From: Mycolicibacterium helvum
GTDB lineage: Bacteria; Actinomycetota; Actinomycetes; Mycobacteriales; Mycobacteriaceae
NCBI RefSeq assembly: GCF_010731895.1
Contig: NZ_AP022596.1
Coordinates: forward strand, 4,030,001-4,094,000
Direction of reading: 5' to 3'
DNA length: 64,000 nucleotides
A program made the position numbers and the translations under genes. The notes beneath the pieces were generated by a model. The model had not been told where the DNA came from and made no database searches. It was given only the letters and a program-made list of their open reading frames with translations. Below are positions 10,361 to 19,157 of this stretch, piece by piece (position 1 is the stretch's first letter; each line of letters opens with the position of its first letter).

Positions 10361-11281
10361 ATGACTGCACCCGAAGCGCAGGTAGACCCAGCAGGTCTCG
10401 CCATCGCGTCGCCGCGTGTCGGCTGCGTATTCCGGCCCCAGTACCCGCCGGAAGATCTAGTGGCCGCGGCGCGGGCAGCCGATGCCGCCGGACTCGATGA
10501 GATATGGCTCTGGGAGGACTGTTTCGCGTCAGGAGGCATCTCGGCTGCCGCGATCGCGCTCGCCAACAGCAGCCGGCTCTCCGTCGGCGTCGGAGTATTG
10601 CCCGCGCCGATGCGCAACGTTGCGCTCACCGCGATGGAGATCGCCACCCTGGAGCGCACCTACCCCGGCCGCGTGCGCATCGGGCTCGGCCACGGTGTGC
10701 AGGACTGGATGACTCAGATCGGCGCGAAAGTCGCCTCGCCCATGACTTACCTACGCGAGTACTTCGGCTGCCTGACCGCACTGCTGCGCGGTGAAACGGT
10801 CAACTACACCGGCAGATACGTCTCATTGTCCAACGTGTGCCTCGAATGGCCGCCGAGCCCCGACATCGAGGTCCTCGTCGGCGCCACGGGTGCCAAGACC
10901 CTGCAGTTGAGCGGGGAGTTGGCCTCGGGGACCGTCATCAGCAGCGGCACCAGTCCCGACGCGTTGCGCCAATCGCTGCGCCACGTCGAGGCCGGACGGC
11001 AGTTGCGTCCGGTCCGCGAACCGCATTCGGTGGTCGTCTATATCGTGTGCACCACCGGACCCGACGCCAAGGCCGATGCTCTCGCCGAAGTCAAGCATTG
11101 GGAATTCGACCCGACCCTTGACATCACTGCGCACGGCACTGCCGCGGAGATCGCTCACGCTGCTCGCCGCTGGGTCGACGCCGGCGCCGATACCATTGTG
11201 CTGCAACCCACGGCCGGCGCCGACATCGAGGCGTTCGCCACGTTCGTCGGCTCGGACGTTCAGCCACTCCTCGCACGATGA
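10361..11281 (+). CDS. LLM-class (luciferase-like) flavin/F420-dependent oxidoreductase
   Basis: Predicted 306-residue TIM-barrel of the bacterial luciferase-like family, which in mycobacteria typically uses F420 or FMN. Family features include ARAADAAGLDEIWLWED, VGVGVLPAPMRN, RVRIGLGHGVQDWM and the C-terminal DAGADTIVLQPT. The ATG at 10361 has AGGA six bases upstream; an earlier in-frame start adds a non-homologous tail. The stop overlaps the next start (ATGA), so it forms a two-gene unit with the aldo-keto reductase. Substrate unknown. Confidence 0.85.
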   Translation: MTAPEAQVDPAGLAIASPRVGCVFRPQYPPEDLVAAARAADAAGLDEIWLWEDCFASGGISAAAIALANSSRLSVGVGVLPAPMRNVALTAMEIATLERTYPGRVRIGLGHGVQDWMTQIGAKVASPMTYLREYFGCLTALLRGETVNYTGRYVSLSNVCLEWPPSPDIEVLVGATGAKTLQLSGELASGTVISSGTSPDALRQSLRHVEAGRQLRPVREPHSVVVYIVCTTGPDAKADALAEVKHWEFDPTLDITAHGTAAEIAHAARRWVDAGADTIVLQPTAGADIEAFATFVGSDVQPLLAR

Positions 11282-12327
11282 GTACACCAGCCTGCTCGTC
11301 GGGTCCTGACATGGATACTCGGCGTATTGGGTCAACCGAATTATGCTCGACTGCACTGGGTTTCGGTTCAGCGCCCCTGGGAAATCGGTTCCGCGCTCTC
11401 ACTGAGAGCGCGTGTAGCGAACTCGTCGACGATGCCTGGGACCGTGGGATGAGACTTTTCGACACGGCTCCGATGTACGGATACGGGCTGGCGGAAAACA
11501 GGCTGGGCACCGCTCTGCGCGGGCGTCCACGCGCGGACTATCTGTTGTCCACCAAGGTGGGGCGGCTGCTGCGGCCGGCGCCGTGTTCGTCAGCCGACGA
11601 CGATATGTGGACCGGCGTTCCGCCGATGCGTGTCCAGTACGACTACACCTACTCCGCAACGATGCGCTCGATCGAAGACAGCCTCCAGCGCATGCTCACT
11701 GACCGCATCGACATCGTCTTCATCCACGACTGCGATCGGTACGGCCATGGCGACGAGCAGCCCGCAGTCTTCCGTGAGGCGATGACGGGGGCCGCGACCG
11801 CCTTGATGGATCTGCGTGAGCAGGGTGTCATCGGAGCTGTCGGCGTCGGCGTGAACGAAGCCGATGTCTGTGTCGCGGCAGCACAGCGTGGTGGCTTCGA
11901 CCTGTTCCTCCTTGCCGGACGCTACAGCTTGCTCGAGCAGGAATCCCTCGATGAGCTGATGCCGCTGTGCGTGGAGCAAGGGATCTCATTGTTCTTGGGG
12001 GGCATCTACAACAGCGGAATCCTCGCCACCGGCGCCGTCCCCGGCGCTCATTACAACTACGCACCGGCTACCCCCGCAGTCATGTCTCGGGTGAGCGAGA
12101 TCGAGAAGATCTGTGCCGCGCATGATGTGCCGATCGCCGCCGTAGCCGTGCAGTTCGTATTGGCACACCCCGCCGTAGCCAGCGTGTTGCTCGGTGCGTC
12201 AACCGTCGAGCAGCAAGCCCGCAATTGCGAGCTTGCGAATCGTGGTTTGCCCGATGGTGTTTGGGACGACTTGTTGACGGCAGGTTTGATACGTGCTGAC
12301 GCACCGCTGCCCGCGCGCCAGGACTGA
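11278..12327 (+). CDS. Aldo/keto reductase
   Basis: NADP(H)-dependent aldo/keto reductase of 349 residues. The catalytic Asp/Tyr region reads RGMRLFDTAPMYGYGLAENRLG, and later blocks include DRIDIVFIHDCDRYG and PAVASVLLGAST, resembling the D-threo-aldose/fucose dehydrogenase branch. The ATG at 11278 overlaps the stop of the LLM gene; an ATG twelve codons in (11311) is an alternative. The coupling suggests a two-step redox conversion of one substrate, but none can be named. Confidence 0.85.
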   Translation: MSTPACSSGPDMDTRRIGSTELCSTALGFGSAPLGNRFRALTESACSELVDDAWDRGMRLFDTAPMYGYGLAENRLGTALRGRPRADYLLSTKVGRLLRPAPCSSADDDMWTGVPPMRVQYDYTYSATMRSIEDSLQRMLTDRIDIVFIHDCDRYGHGDEQPAVFREAMTGAATALMDLREQGVIGAVGVGVNEADVCVAAAQRGGFDLFLLAGRYSLLEQESLDELMPLCVEQGISLFLGGIYNSGILATGAVPGAHYNYAPATPAVMSRVSEIEKICAAHDVPIAAVAVQFVLAHPAVASVLLGASTVEQQARNCELANRGLPDGVWDDLLTAGLIRADAPLPARQD

Positions 12328-12350
12328 CGTTCGTCAATAGGCGTCCGGGC

Positions 12351-12375
12351 GTTTAGCCTGGCGACCCGCGGGGTA
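12351..12375 (+). promoter_or_regulatory. Candidate SigF-type promoter
   Basis: GTTT at 12351-12354, a 16-base spacer and GGGTA at 12371-12375 match the mycobacterial SigF consensus GTTT-N15-17-GGGTA. It lies 65 bases before the start of a SigF-family sigma gene, so autoregulation or control by SigF itself is plausible. Only the pattern supports it. Confidence 0.55.
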
Positions 12376-12440
12376 CTCGGGGACGGCAGGTTCAGATTCG
12401 AGCCGGTGAGCAATTGCGGCGAATCTAAGGGAGCTTGTTG

Positions 12441-13235
12441 ATGCCTGCGTTCAGTGCGGCCAATTCAGACTATTCAGAAGTGACAGACATGTTCCGACGC
12501 CTCAGGGAACTTGATGAGGGTTCGCCGGCATTCTGCCGTTTGCGAGCAGCCATCATCGAGCGCAGTCTGCCGCTGGCCGATCACATCGCGCGGCGGTACA
12601 GCGGCCGGGGTGAACCATTCGATGATCTTGTGCAGGCCGCACGAGTCGGGTTGGTCAACTCCGTGAACCGCTTCGACGTCGACACCGGTGCGGCGTTTCT
12701 GTCCTTCGCCGTTCCGACGATGATGGGCGAGGTCCGGCGCCACTTCCGCGACTACGGGTGGGCGGTCAAAGTGCCCCGCGGTATCAAAGAGCTTCAGCCG
12801 CATATGATTAGGGGTCGTGCCGACCTGTCGCAGCGGCTGAACCGAGCGCCGACTGCCACCGAACTCGCAGCTCATCTTGGTGTCGACCGGGAGCTGATCA
12901 TCCAAGCGACGATCGGTGGTGGCAACTACGCCACCGTATCTACCGATGCACCTGTGGGAGCTGGTGACGGTCCCAGGGTCTTGAGCGATACCTTTGGCGA
13001 GGTCGACCCGAATCTGGAAAAGGTGCTCGACGTCGAAACGATCCGGCCCTTGATTGCCGCGCTGCCCGAGCGCCAGCGAATCGTGTTGACCCTCCGCTTT
13101 TTCGACAATCTCACCCAGACTCAGATCGCGGAGCGCGTCGGCTGCTCGCAAATGCACGTCTCCCGCTTGCTTGCCAAGGCGCTCGACACCCTACGCACCC
13201 ATGCCAGGGGTTCCGAACTCGCGGCGACCGCATGA
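12441..13235 (+). CDS. SigF-family RNA polymerase sigma factor (orphan)
   Basis: Sigma-70 protein of 264 residues of the SigB/SigF/SigG class. Region 2 contains LPLADHIARRYSGRGEPFDDLVQAARVGLVNSV, then FAVPTMMGEVRRHFRD. Region 4 contains LPERQRIVLTLRFFDNLTQTQIAERVG and SQMHVSRLLAK. It resembles mycobacterial SigF across its length, but no RsbW/UsfX anti-sigma gene precedes it, unlike the canonical sigF operon. It is therefore probably a SigF paralogue. ATG at 12441, with AAGGGAG about seven bases upstream; a TTG at 12435 is possible. Confidence 0.88.
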   Translation: MPAFSAANSDYSEVTDMFRRLRELDEGSPAFCRLRAAIIERSLPLADHIARRYSGRGEPFDDLVQAARVGLVNSVNRFDVDTGAAFLSFAVPTMMGEVRRHFRDYGWAVKVPRGIKELQPHMIRGRADLSQRLNRAPTATELAAHLGVDRELIIQATIGGGNYATVSTDAPVGAGDGPRVLSDTFGEVDPNLEKVLDVETIRPLIAALPERQRIVLTLRFFDNLTQTQIAERVGCSQMHVSRLLAKALDTLRTHARGSELAATA

Positions 13236-13263
13236 GTGTGGCCGGTAGGGGCAACGCGGGCGG

Positions 13264-13896
13264 CTAACCCGTCAACCCCAGCAGTGGGGGAACGAGATAT
13301 CGCCGAGCGAACGATCGGGCGGCATCGTCGTCGCCGAGCGCGACATTCTGCGACGGGGTCAGCACGAACGACACGATGACCCGGACGGTGACCTCAGCGA
13401 CCTCGAGTAGTTCGATCTGGGTGCGGCTGTCGTTGGGCAGGGCCACGGCCAGTTGATGGGCGAGGAACGACGACGCCGTCTGGATAACGCTGTCGCCCTC
13501 GACCGTCAGGAACGGCAGCACGGTCTCGGGCTCGGTGGCGAGCAACCGCTGCAGAAGGGCGTGCTCCCGCATCGTGGTCAGCGTGAACACAAACCCTTCG
13601 ACCAGCTTGTCCTCCGCTTCGGCGTAGCCGCCGGCCTCCGCGGCGAGCTCGGAGAGGAACCGCTCGAGTTCCCGCACCAGCACGGCCTCGACGATGGCGT
13701 CTTTGTTAGCGAAGTTGCGGTACAGCGTGACCCGGGCCAGTCCGGATCGCCGGGTGATGTCCTCCACGGTGGACCGGCGGATCCCGAACAATTCGAACTG
13801 CTTCAACGCCGCGTCGAGGATCCGCTGGGGGTTGCCCTCCGCCGTTGGCGACCCGAAACGCTGCACCGCCTTGGCGAGCAGGCCGCTGTGCTTCAT
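13264..13896 (-). CDS. TetR family transcriptional regulator
   Basis: TetR-type repressor of 210 residues. The N-terminal helix-turn-helix reads RILDAALKQFELFGIRRSTVEDITRRSGLARVTLYRNFANKD; the rest is a divergent ligand-binding domain. It is divergent from the diiron oxygenase gene with 101 bases between start codons, which contain the dyad at 13928-13952. By analogy with similar layouts it probably represses the oxygenase operon. Ligand unknown. Confidence 0.88.
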   Translation of the reverse strand: MKHSGLLAKAVQRFGSPTAEGNPQRILDAALKQFELFGIRRSTVEDITRRSGLARVTLYRNFANKDAIVEAVLVRELERFLSELAAEAGGYAEAEDKLVEGFVFTLTTMREHALLQRLLATEPETVLPFLTVEGDSVIQTASSFLAHQLAVALPNDSRTQIELLEVAEVTVRVIVSFVLTPSQNVALGDDDAARSFARRYLVPPLLGLTG

Positions 13897-13925
13897 CGGT
13901 GCAGTGTAAAGCCTGCGATGAGCTA

Positions 13926-13954
13926 TTGATACAAACAGACGACGAATGTATCTT
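13926..13954 (+). promoter_or_regulatory. Candidate promoter overlapped by a GATACA/TGTATC dyad
   Basis: GATACA (13928-13933) and TGTATC (13947-13952) form a 6-bp inverted repeat with a 13-base centre. A possible promoter, TTGATA with a 17-base spacer then TATCTT, overlaps it and points at the diiron oxygenase. A TetR dimer bound here would block that promoter. This is inferred from pattern and position. Confidence 0.5.
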
Positions 13955-13997
13955 CAGTTCACGGCGCTCAGGACACCCGACTAGCAGGAGGCTCCCC

Positions 13998-14921
13998 ATG
14001 GCTGCAGTGGTTTCGAAGGCTCCTTCGACCAAGACGACGACGCCACCCACCAGGGAGGAGTTCTCCGACCGGCTGCTGCGCGGGTCGGCTAAAAAGTCCT
14101 ACGCGCCCGTCGTCGACGTTGACTGGGAATCGCCGGTTGAACCAGACAAGTTCTTCCTGCCGCCGCGGGTGGTGTCGCTCTACGGCACCCCGATGTGGGC
14201 GGACATGACCCGCGAACAGCAGATCGAGCTGTCGCGTCAGGAATTCATCAACCTGCTGTCGGCCGGCGTGTGGTTCGAGAACATCCTGAACCAAGCGCTG
14301 CTGCGCGGTCTGATGCACGCCGACGTCACCTCGGCCTCGACCCACTACTCGCTCACCGAACTCGGTGACGAGACCCGCCACATGGTCATGTTCGGCCGCA
14401 CCATCAAGGCCGTCGACGGAAAACCATTCCAGCCCAAACGCATCCAACGAATGATCATCAATGCGCTGCCGCTGATGTTCCAGAAGTCCGTGCTGTGGAT
14501 TGCCGCGCTGGTTGGGGAGGAGATCTTTGACGCGCTACAGCGCCGGATTCTCGATGATCCGGAACTGCAGCCGATTGTGCGCCGCATCATGCGGATACAC
14601 GTCACCGAGGAGGCGCGGCACATCCAGTTCGCTCGCGACGGCGCGCGCCGGGACGTCCCGATGATGCGTCGGCGTAATCGGTTCCTGCTCGCCACCATTC
14701 ACGGTGCCGGCGGGCCGTTCTACCGCTACCTGTTCACCAACCGCGCGGTGTACCGCCGGGCCGGGCTCGACGGCCGGGAAGCTCGCCGGCAGGCTCGCAG
14801 CAATCCCTATTTTCACGAGACGACGCGAGCTGGATTCGCCCCGCTGGCGGCGTTCCTAGAGGAGATCGGGCTGATGAACCGCATCAGCCGGCGCATGTGG
14901 AAGCGGAGCAACTTCCTGTGA
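13998..14921 (+). CDS. AurF-type diiron oxygenase
   Basis: Protein of 307 residues related to the AurF/p-aminobenzoate N-oxygenase diiron family. Metal-ligand motifs visible are ELGDETRHMVMF and HVTEEARHIQFA, two E-x-x-H-type sites in a helical protein. The ATG at 13998 has AGGAG seven bases upstream, which rules out the long upstream extension. It is coupled by GTGA to a DUF4873 gene and is divergent from a TetR regulator. Related mycobacterial proteins are annotated only as diiron oxygenases; the substrate is not known. Confidence 0.85.
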   Translation: MAAVVSKAPSTKTTTPPTREEFSDRLLRGSAKKSYAPVVDVDWESPVEPDKFFLPPRVVSLYGTPMWADMTREQQIELSRQEFINLLSAGVWFENILNQALLRGLMHADVTSASTHYSLTELGDETRHMVMFGRTIKAVDGKPFQPKRIQRMIINALPLMFQKSVLWIAALVGEEIFDALQRRILDDPELQPIVRRIMRIHVTEEARHIQFARDGARRDVPMMRRRNRFLLATIHGAGGPFYRYLFTNRAVYRRAGLDGREARRQARSNPYFHETTRAGFAPLAAFLEEIGLMNRISRRMWKRSNFL

Positions 14922-15211
14922 CCACCACGGTGGACGAGAGCGGCGTCTTCGACGGCGACGCCGAACTGGAGGTGTCGGGCGTGCGCTGCTCAGTCCGGGT
15001 CCGCCTCGCCGGTCACCTCAGCCCGATCGACGGGCGATACCACTGGCAGGGACTCGCCTACGGAGCCCCCGACGAGCTGGCGGCGGGCACGTCGGCTCAG
15101 CTGCTGATCGGAAGCCGCAGCGCCGCAGTGCGACTCGTCGAGAAGATCCCATCCGGCCAGCTGATGATCAGCGGTGTCGGAGCACCGCCGTACGACCTGC
15201 TGCCGGCCTGA
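14918..15211 (+). CDS. DUF4873 domain-containing protein
   Basis: Small protein of 97 residues starting at a GTG that overlaps the diiron oxygenase stop. The core (DAELEVSGVRCSVRVRLAG, then RYHWQGLAYG) is a beta-rich DUF4873-type domain, found in actinobacteria beside or fused to oxidoreductases. Translational coupling suggests it assists the oxygenase. No catalytic motif is evident. Confidence 0.75.
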   Translation: MTTTVDESGVFDGDAELEVSGVRCSVRVRLAGHLSPIDGRYHWQGLAYGAPDELAAGTSAQLLIGSRSAAVRLVEKIPSGQLMISGVGAPPYDLLPA

Positions 15212-15231
15212 CGTTCCCTCGCCCCGACCCC

Positions 15232-17172
15232 TTAGACGGTCTGTGCCAACCGCTCCGCCAGCAGCCCCGCGAACTTTGCCGGATCTTCCAGCGTGCCACC
15301 CTCGGCTAGAAGTGCTGTGCCGTAGAGCAATTCGGCTGTCTCGGCGAGCGCGGCATCACCGCCGCGGCTCGAAAACCCTTCTCGCAACCCGGCGATCAAC
15401 GGATGGCCGGGGTTGAGTTCGAGGATGCGCTTCTCCACCGGCACCGTCTGCCCGGATGCCTGCAACATGCGCGCGAGCGCGGGCGTGATGCCGAAACCGT
15501 CGGTGATCAGGCAGGCCGGCGACGCGGTCAGCCGGGTGGACAAGCGCACCTCCTTGACGTGATCGGCCAGGGTATCGGCCAGCCACCCGAGCAGATCGGT
15601 GTACTCCTGCTCCAACTGCGAGCGTTCGGCCTCGTGCGCGCTCTTGTCCTCCTCGGAGTCGAGGTCCACCTCACCCTTGGCGACAGACTGCAGCCGCTTA
15701 CCGTCGAACTCGGGCACCATATCCACCCAGACCTCGTCGACCGGGTCGGTGAGCAGCAGAACCTCATAGCCCTTGGCCTTGAACGCTTCTAGGTGCGGTG
15801 AGCTCAGCAGCTGCTGACGTGATTCACCAACGGCGTAGAAAATCTGCTCCTGACCGTCTTTCATGCGTCCAACGTATTCGGCCAGCGTCGTGGGCTCCTC
15901 GTCGCTGTTTGTCGAGGCGAACGACGACACGGCCAGCAGCGTGTCCTTGTTGTCGGCGTCGGACAGCAGACCCTCCTTGAGGACCCGGCCGAATTGCGCC
16001 CAGAACGTGCGGTAGTCGGCAGGCCGCTCGGACTGCATCTCCTTGATCGTCGAGAGCACCCTCTTGGTGAGCCTGCGGCGGATCGCCTTGATCTGACGGT
16101 CTTGCTGCAGAATCTCGCGAGAAACGTTGAGCGACATGTCTGCCGCGTCGACGACGCCCTTGACGAAACGCAGGTACGGCGGCAGCAGCTCATCACAGTC
16201 GGCCATGATGAACACCCGCCGGACGTACAGCTGCACACCCACTCGGGCATCGGAGTTGAACAGGTCGAACGGGGCGTGCGACGGGATGAACAACAGCGCC
16301 TGGTACTCGAACGTGCCCTCGGCCTTCATCGGGATGACCTCCAGCGGGTCGTCCCAGGCGTGCGCGATGTGCTTGTAGAACTCCGCGTACTCCTCGTCGG
16401 AGACGTCGTCTCGGGGTCTGGCCCACAACGCCTTCATCGAGTTGACGGTCTCGGTCTCGACGGTGACCACCTCGTCGCCACCGTCCTCGGTTGCCGGGCT
16501 GCGTCGCTCGACTTGCATCCGAATGGGCCAGGCGATGAAGTCCGAGTACTGCTTGACCAGCGCCCGGATCTTCCAGTCCGCGGCGTAGTCGTGCAGCTCG
16601 TCCTCGGAGTCCTCGGGCTTGAGGTGCAAGGTCACCGACGTGCCCTGCGGGGCGTCGTCGACGGCGGCCACGGTGTAGGTGCCGTCACCGCTGGACTCCC
16701 AGCGGGTTGCTGAAGTCTCGCCCGCTTTTCGGGTGAGCAGGGTGACTTTGTCGGCGACCATGAACGACGAGTAGAAGCCGATCCCGAACTGGCCGATCAG
16801 TTCCTCGGAGGCGGCGGTGTTCTTGCGGTCTTGAGCCTCCCGCAGCTGCTGGCGAAGTTCGGCGGTACCGGACTTGGCCAGCGTGCCGATCAGGCCGACC
16901 ACCTCGTCCCGGCTCATCCCGATCCCGTTGTCGCGGATCGTGAGCGTGCGGGCGTCCTTGTCGATGTCGATCTCGATGTGTAGATCGGAGGTGTCGACAT
17001 CGATGTCTTTGTTCCGGAACGCTTCGAGTCGCAACTTGTCCAGCGCATCGGAGGCGTTCGAGATCAACTCCCGCAGGAATGAGTCCTTGTTGGAGTACAC
17101 GGAGTGGACCATCAGATCAAGCAGCTGGCGGGCCTCGGCCTGGAACTCCAGCTGTTCTACGTGTTCAGTCAT
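15232..17172 (-). CDS. htpG: Molecular chaperone HtpG (Hsp90)
   Basis: Cytosolic ATP-dependent chaperone of 646 residues. The N-terminal GHKL ATPase domain shows ELISNASDALDKLR, RDNGIGMSRDEV and GQFGIGFYSSFMVADKV; the middle domain has NVSREILQQDR. The start is placed at the ATG at 17172 (MTEHVEQLEFQAEARQLL), which matches the family N-terminus; an upstream extension of 24 residues is not conserved. Full length with all ATPase motifs intact. Confidence 0.95.
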   Translation of the reverse strand: MTEHVEQLEFQAEARQLLDLMVHSVYSNKDSFLRELISNASDALDKLRLEAFRNKDIDVDTSDLHIEIDIDKDARTLTIRDNGIGMSRDEVVGLIGTLAKSGTAELRQQLREAQDRKNTAASEELIGQFGIGFYSSFMVADKVTLLTRKAGETSATRWESSGDGTYTVAAVDDAPQGTSVTLHLKPEDSEDELHDYAADWKIRALVKQYSDFIAWPIRMQVERRSPATEDGGDEVVTVETETVNSMKALWARPRDDVSDEEYAEFYKHIAHAWDDPLEVIPMKAEGTFEYQALLFIPSHAPFDLFNSDARVGVQLYVRRVFIMADCDELLPPYLRFVKGVVDAADMSLNVSREILQQDRQIKAIRRRLTKRVLSTIKEMQSERPADYRTFWAQFGRVLKEGLLSDADNKDTLLAVSSFASTNSDEEPTTLAEYVGRMKDGQEQIFYAVGESRQQLLSSPHLEAFKAKGYEVLLLTDPVDEVWVDMVPEFDGKRLQSVAKGEVDLDSEEDKSAHEAERSQLEQEYTDLLGWLADTLADHVKEVRLSTRLTASPACLITDGFGITPALARMLQASGQTVPVEKRILELNPGHPLIAGLREGFSSRGGDAALAETAELLYGTALLAEGGTLEDPAKFAGLLAERLAQTV

Positions 17173-17259
17173 GGTAAATCCGATCGAGATGGACGACGAT
17201 GGGTGCCGGCAGGATAATAGCGAGCTTCCGCAGGGCTCCGACACACCTGTCCGCGGTCC

Positions 17260-18669
17260 TCAGATCACGTGCGGTGCGATCAGCATGGTCGACCCGAGCA
17301 CCACGAACCCGATCAGAAACGCGACGATCGTAAAGCCCATCACCTGACGCACATTGAGCTTCGCGATCGCCAATAGGGGGAGCAGCCAGAACGGCTGGAT
17401 CATGTTCGCGACGCCCTCGCCGACCGCGACGGCCATGGACATCAACCCGAGATAGCCCGGCGAGTGCTGACCGAGCGCCAGCGCCGAGTCGACCGCGATC
17501 GGTCCTTGCACGGCCCAGTGCCCGCCGCCGGAGGGCACGAACAGACTGATGATCAGCGAGCCGACGAAGGTGAAGAACGGCAGCGTGTACTCCGACGCGC
17601 CGTGCACCAGCGCCTCGGCCAGCAGCGTCTGCAGTGGCTTGGTGTCCTTGGTGGCGTGGTAACCCAGCAAGCCGATCAGACCGCCGTACAACGGATACTG
17701 CAGCAGCAGCGGACCCGACACCTTCGCCGCTCCGGTGAACGCCCGAATGAACCGGATCGGGGTGCGGTGCAGGAGTGCACTGGTGATCGTCAACAACATG
17801 ATCATCGAGGAGATGTTCAGCGCGAAGTCGCTGATCCAGAAGTAGGCAATGCCTGCTGCGAACATGAGAACGTTGAGGATCCAGAGGTTTTCCAGCCATT
17901 CGGCGAACGACTTCTTGCCCTTGGGGTCAGCGGGTGGTTGGTCCGCGTCCTCGAAGATCGCGGGATCGGGCGCGAGGCTCTGTGTTGGCGCCATGCGCCA
18001 GATCGCCAGCGCGAGTACCGCGACCACGACGATCACCGACAGCCAGCTGTACGGCGCAAAGATCGTCTCCGACAGGGGCACAGTCATGCCAGTCATCTTG
18101 TGGATCACGTTGATTGGGCTGCTGCCGTCGGTGTTCGCCAGCGCGATCGACGAGGAGAGTCCCTGCGTCCAGATGAGGAAGCCCATGAACGACGCCGCGA
18201 TGAGGTAGCCGAAATGCACGTCGGTCAGGCGCTTGGCGATCTGCCGGGCGATCAATGCGCCGGCGACCAGTCCGAGTCCCCAGTTCAGCAGATGCAGGGC
18301 AGCGCTGACGCCGAAACAGAGCAGGGCTGCCTGAACCTGATTGTTTGGCTTGCCGGCGATGTAGACGATGGCGCGCTTGAGAACCGGTGCTTCGGCGAGC
18401 GTGTAGCCCGTCACGAGGATCAGCACCATCTGTAAGGCGAATGTGAAGATGTTCTGCGATCCCCACACGCCGCCGTACCACGCCTTGAGCATGCCGCTGG
18501 GCGTGGCACCCTTCACCAGGAACGCCACCAACGCGGCGACGATGACGGTGAGGACGACCGCGAACAGGTACGGATCGGGCATCAGGCGTTCGACGTAGCG
18601 GACCGACACGTCGGTCAGGGCTTGCATGACGCCGCGGCGCTTGGTTCTGGGTTCTTCGCTCGTGGTCAC
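17260..18669 (-). CDS. Short-chain fatty acid transporter (AtoE-like)
   Basis: Multi-spanning membrane protein of 469 residues of the AtoE family, predicted to take up short-chain fatty acids such as acetoacetate or butyrate. Typical elements are RLMPDPYLFAVVLT near the N-terminus, LNWGLGLVAGALIARQIAKR and the C-terminal FVPSGGGHWAVQGPI. GTG start. It is upstream of htpG on the same strand with an 87-base gap, so co-transcription is possible but function gives no link. Confidence 0.85.
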   Translation of the reverse strand: MTTSEEPRTKRRGVMQALTDVSVRYVERLMPDPYLFAVVLTVIVAALVAFLVKGATPSGMLKAWYGGVWGSQNIFTFALQMVLILVTGYTLAEAPVLKRAIVYIAGKPNNQVQAALLCFGVSAALHLLNWGLGLVAGALIARQIAKRLTDVHFGYLIAASFMGFLIWTQGLSSSIALANTDGSSPINVIHKMTGMTVPLSETIFAPYSWLSVIVVVAVLALAIWRMAPTQSLAPDPAIFEDADQPPADPKGKKSFAEWLENLWILNVLMFAAGIAYFWISDFALNISSMIMLLTITSALLHRTPIRFIRAFTGAAKVSGPLLLQYPLYGGLIGLLGYHATKDTKPLQTLLAEALVHGASEYTLPFFTFVGSLIISLFVPSGGGHWAVQGPIAVDSALALGQHSPGYLGLMSMAVAVGEGVANMIQPFWLLPLLAIAKLNVRQVMGFTIVAFLIGFVVLGSTMLIAPHVI

Positions 18670-18821
18670 GATCTGCCCTCCCCGTCAACCGCCACTCGGG
18701 CGGGTTCGGCACGGACTCTAGCGCCTGAATCCGCAGATCCGAGGGTGAAACGACCGATGGCGACTGGCGTGCTACTCGCCTTTGCTGGTATCCATGAGTC
18801 AGCAGGTCTGAGGGGGATGGA

Positions 18822-19151
18822 ATGTCGCTTCGGGTCAATATCGAGGATCTGGCCGCATCGGGGGTTGCGGTCACCGGTCACGGTGAGGACGTGGCCGTCA
18901 AACATGCGGCGGCGGCGAGCCGCATCGATGCGGCCCAGGTCGGGTGGCAGGGGGCGTCGGCGCTGGCCATGACAGCGTTGGCTGAGCAGTGGGTGGCCAC
19001 CACCACCGCGTTGCTGACCCGGTTGAGTGATCACGCCCAGGGACTGCACACCAGTGCCCAGGGATTCGCTGAGATGGAACAGCGCAACAGCCAGGCGTTG
19101 CAACAGCCTGCTCAGGCGGCGAACGCGATCGCCGGCCAGACCGATCTCTGA
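18822..19151 (+). CDS. WXG100-like small protein
   Basis: Helical protein of 109 residues with a WQG turn (QVGWQGASALAM, about residue 43) between two amphipathic helices, the pattern of the ESAT-6/WXG100 superfamily exported by type VII secretion. It starts six bases before a DUF1023 hydrolase gene. From memory the layout matches M. tuberculosis Rv2798c-Rv2797c-lppV. Heterodimerisation with the N-terminus of the next protein is a reasonable inference. Not clearly one of the esx pairs. Confidence 0.72.
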   Translation: MSLRVNIEDLAASGVAVTGHGEDVAVKHAAAASRIDAAQVGWQGASALAMTALAEQWVATTTALLTRLSDHAQGLHTSAQGFAEMEQRNSQALQQPAQAANAIAGQTDL

Positions 19152-19157
19152 GCCGTC

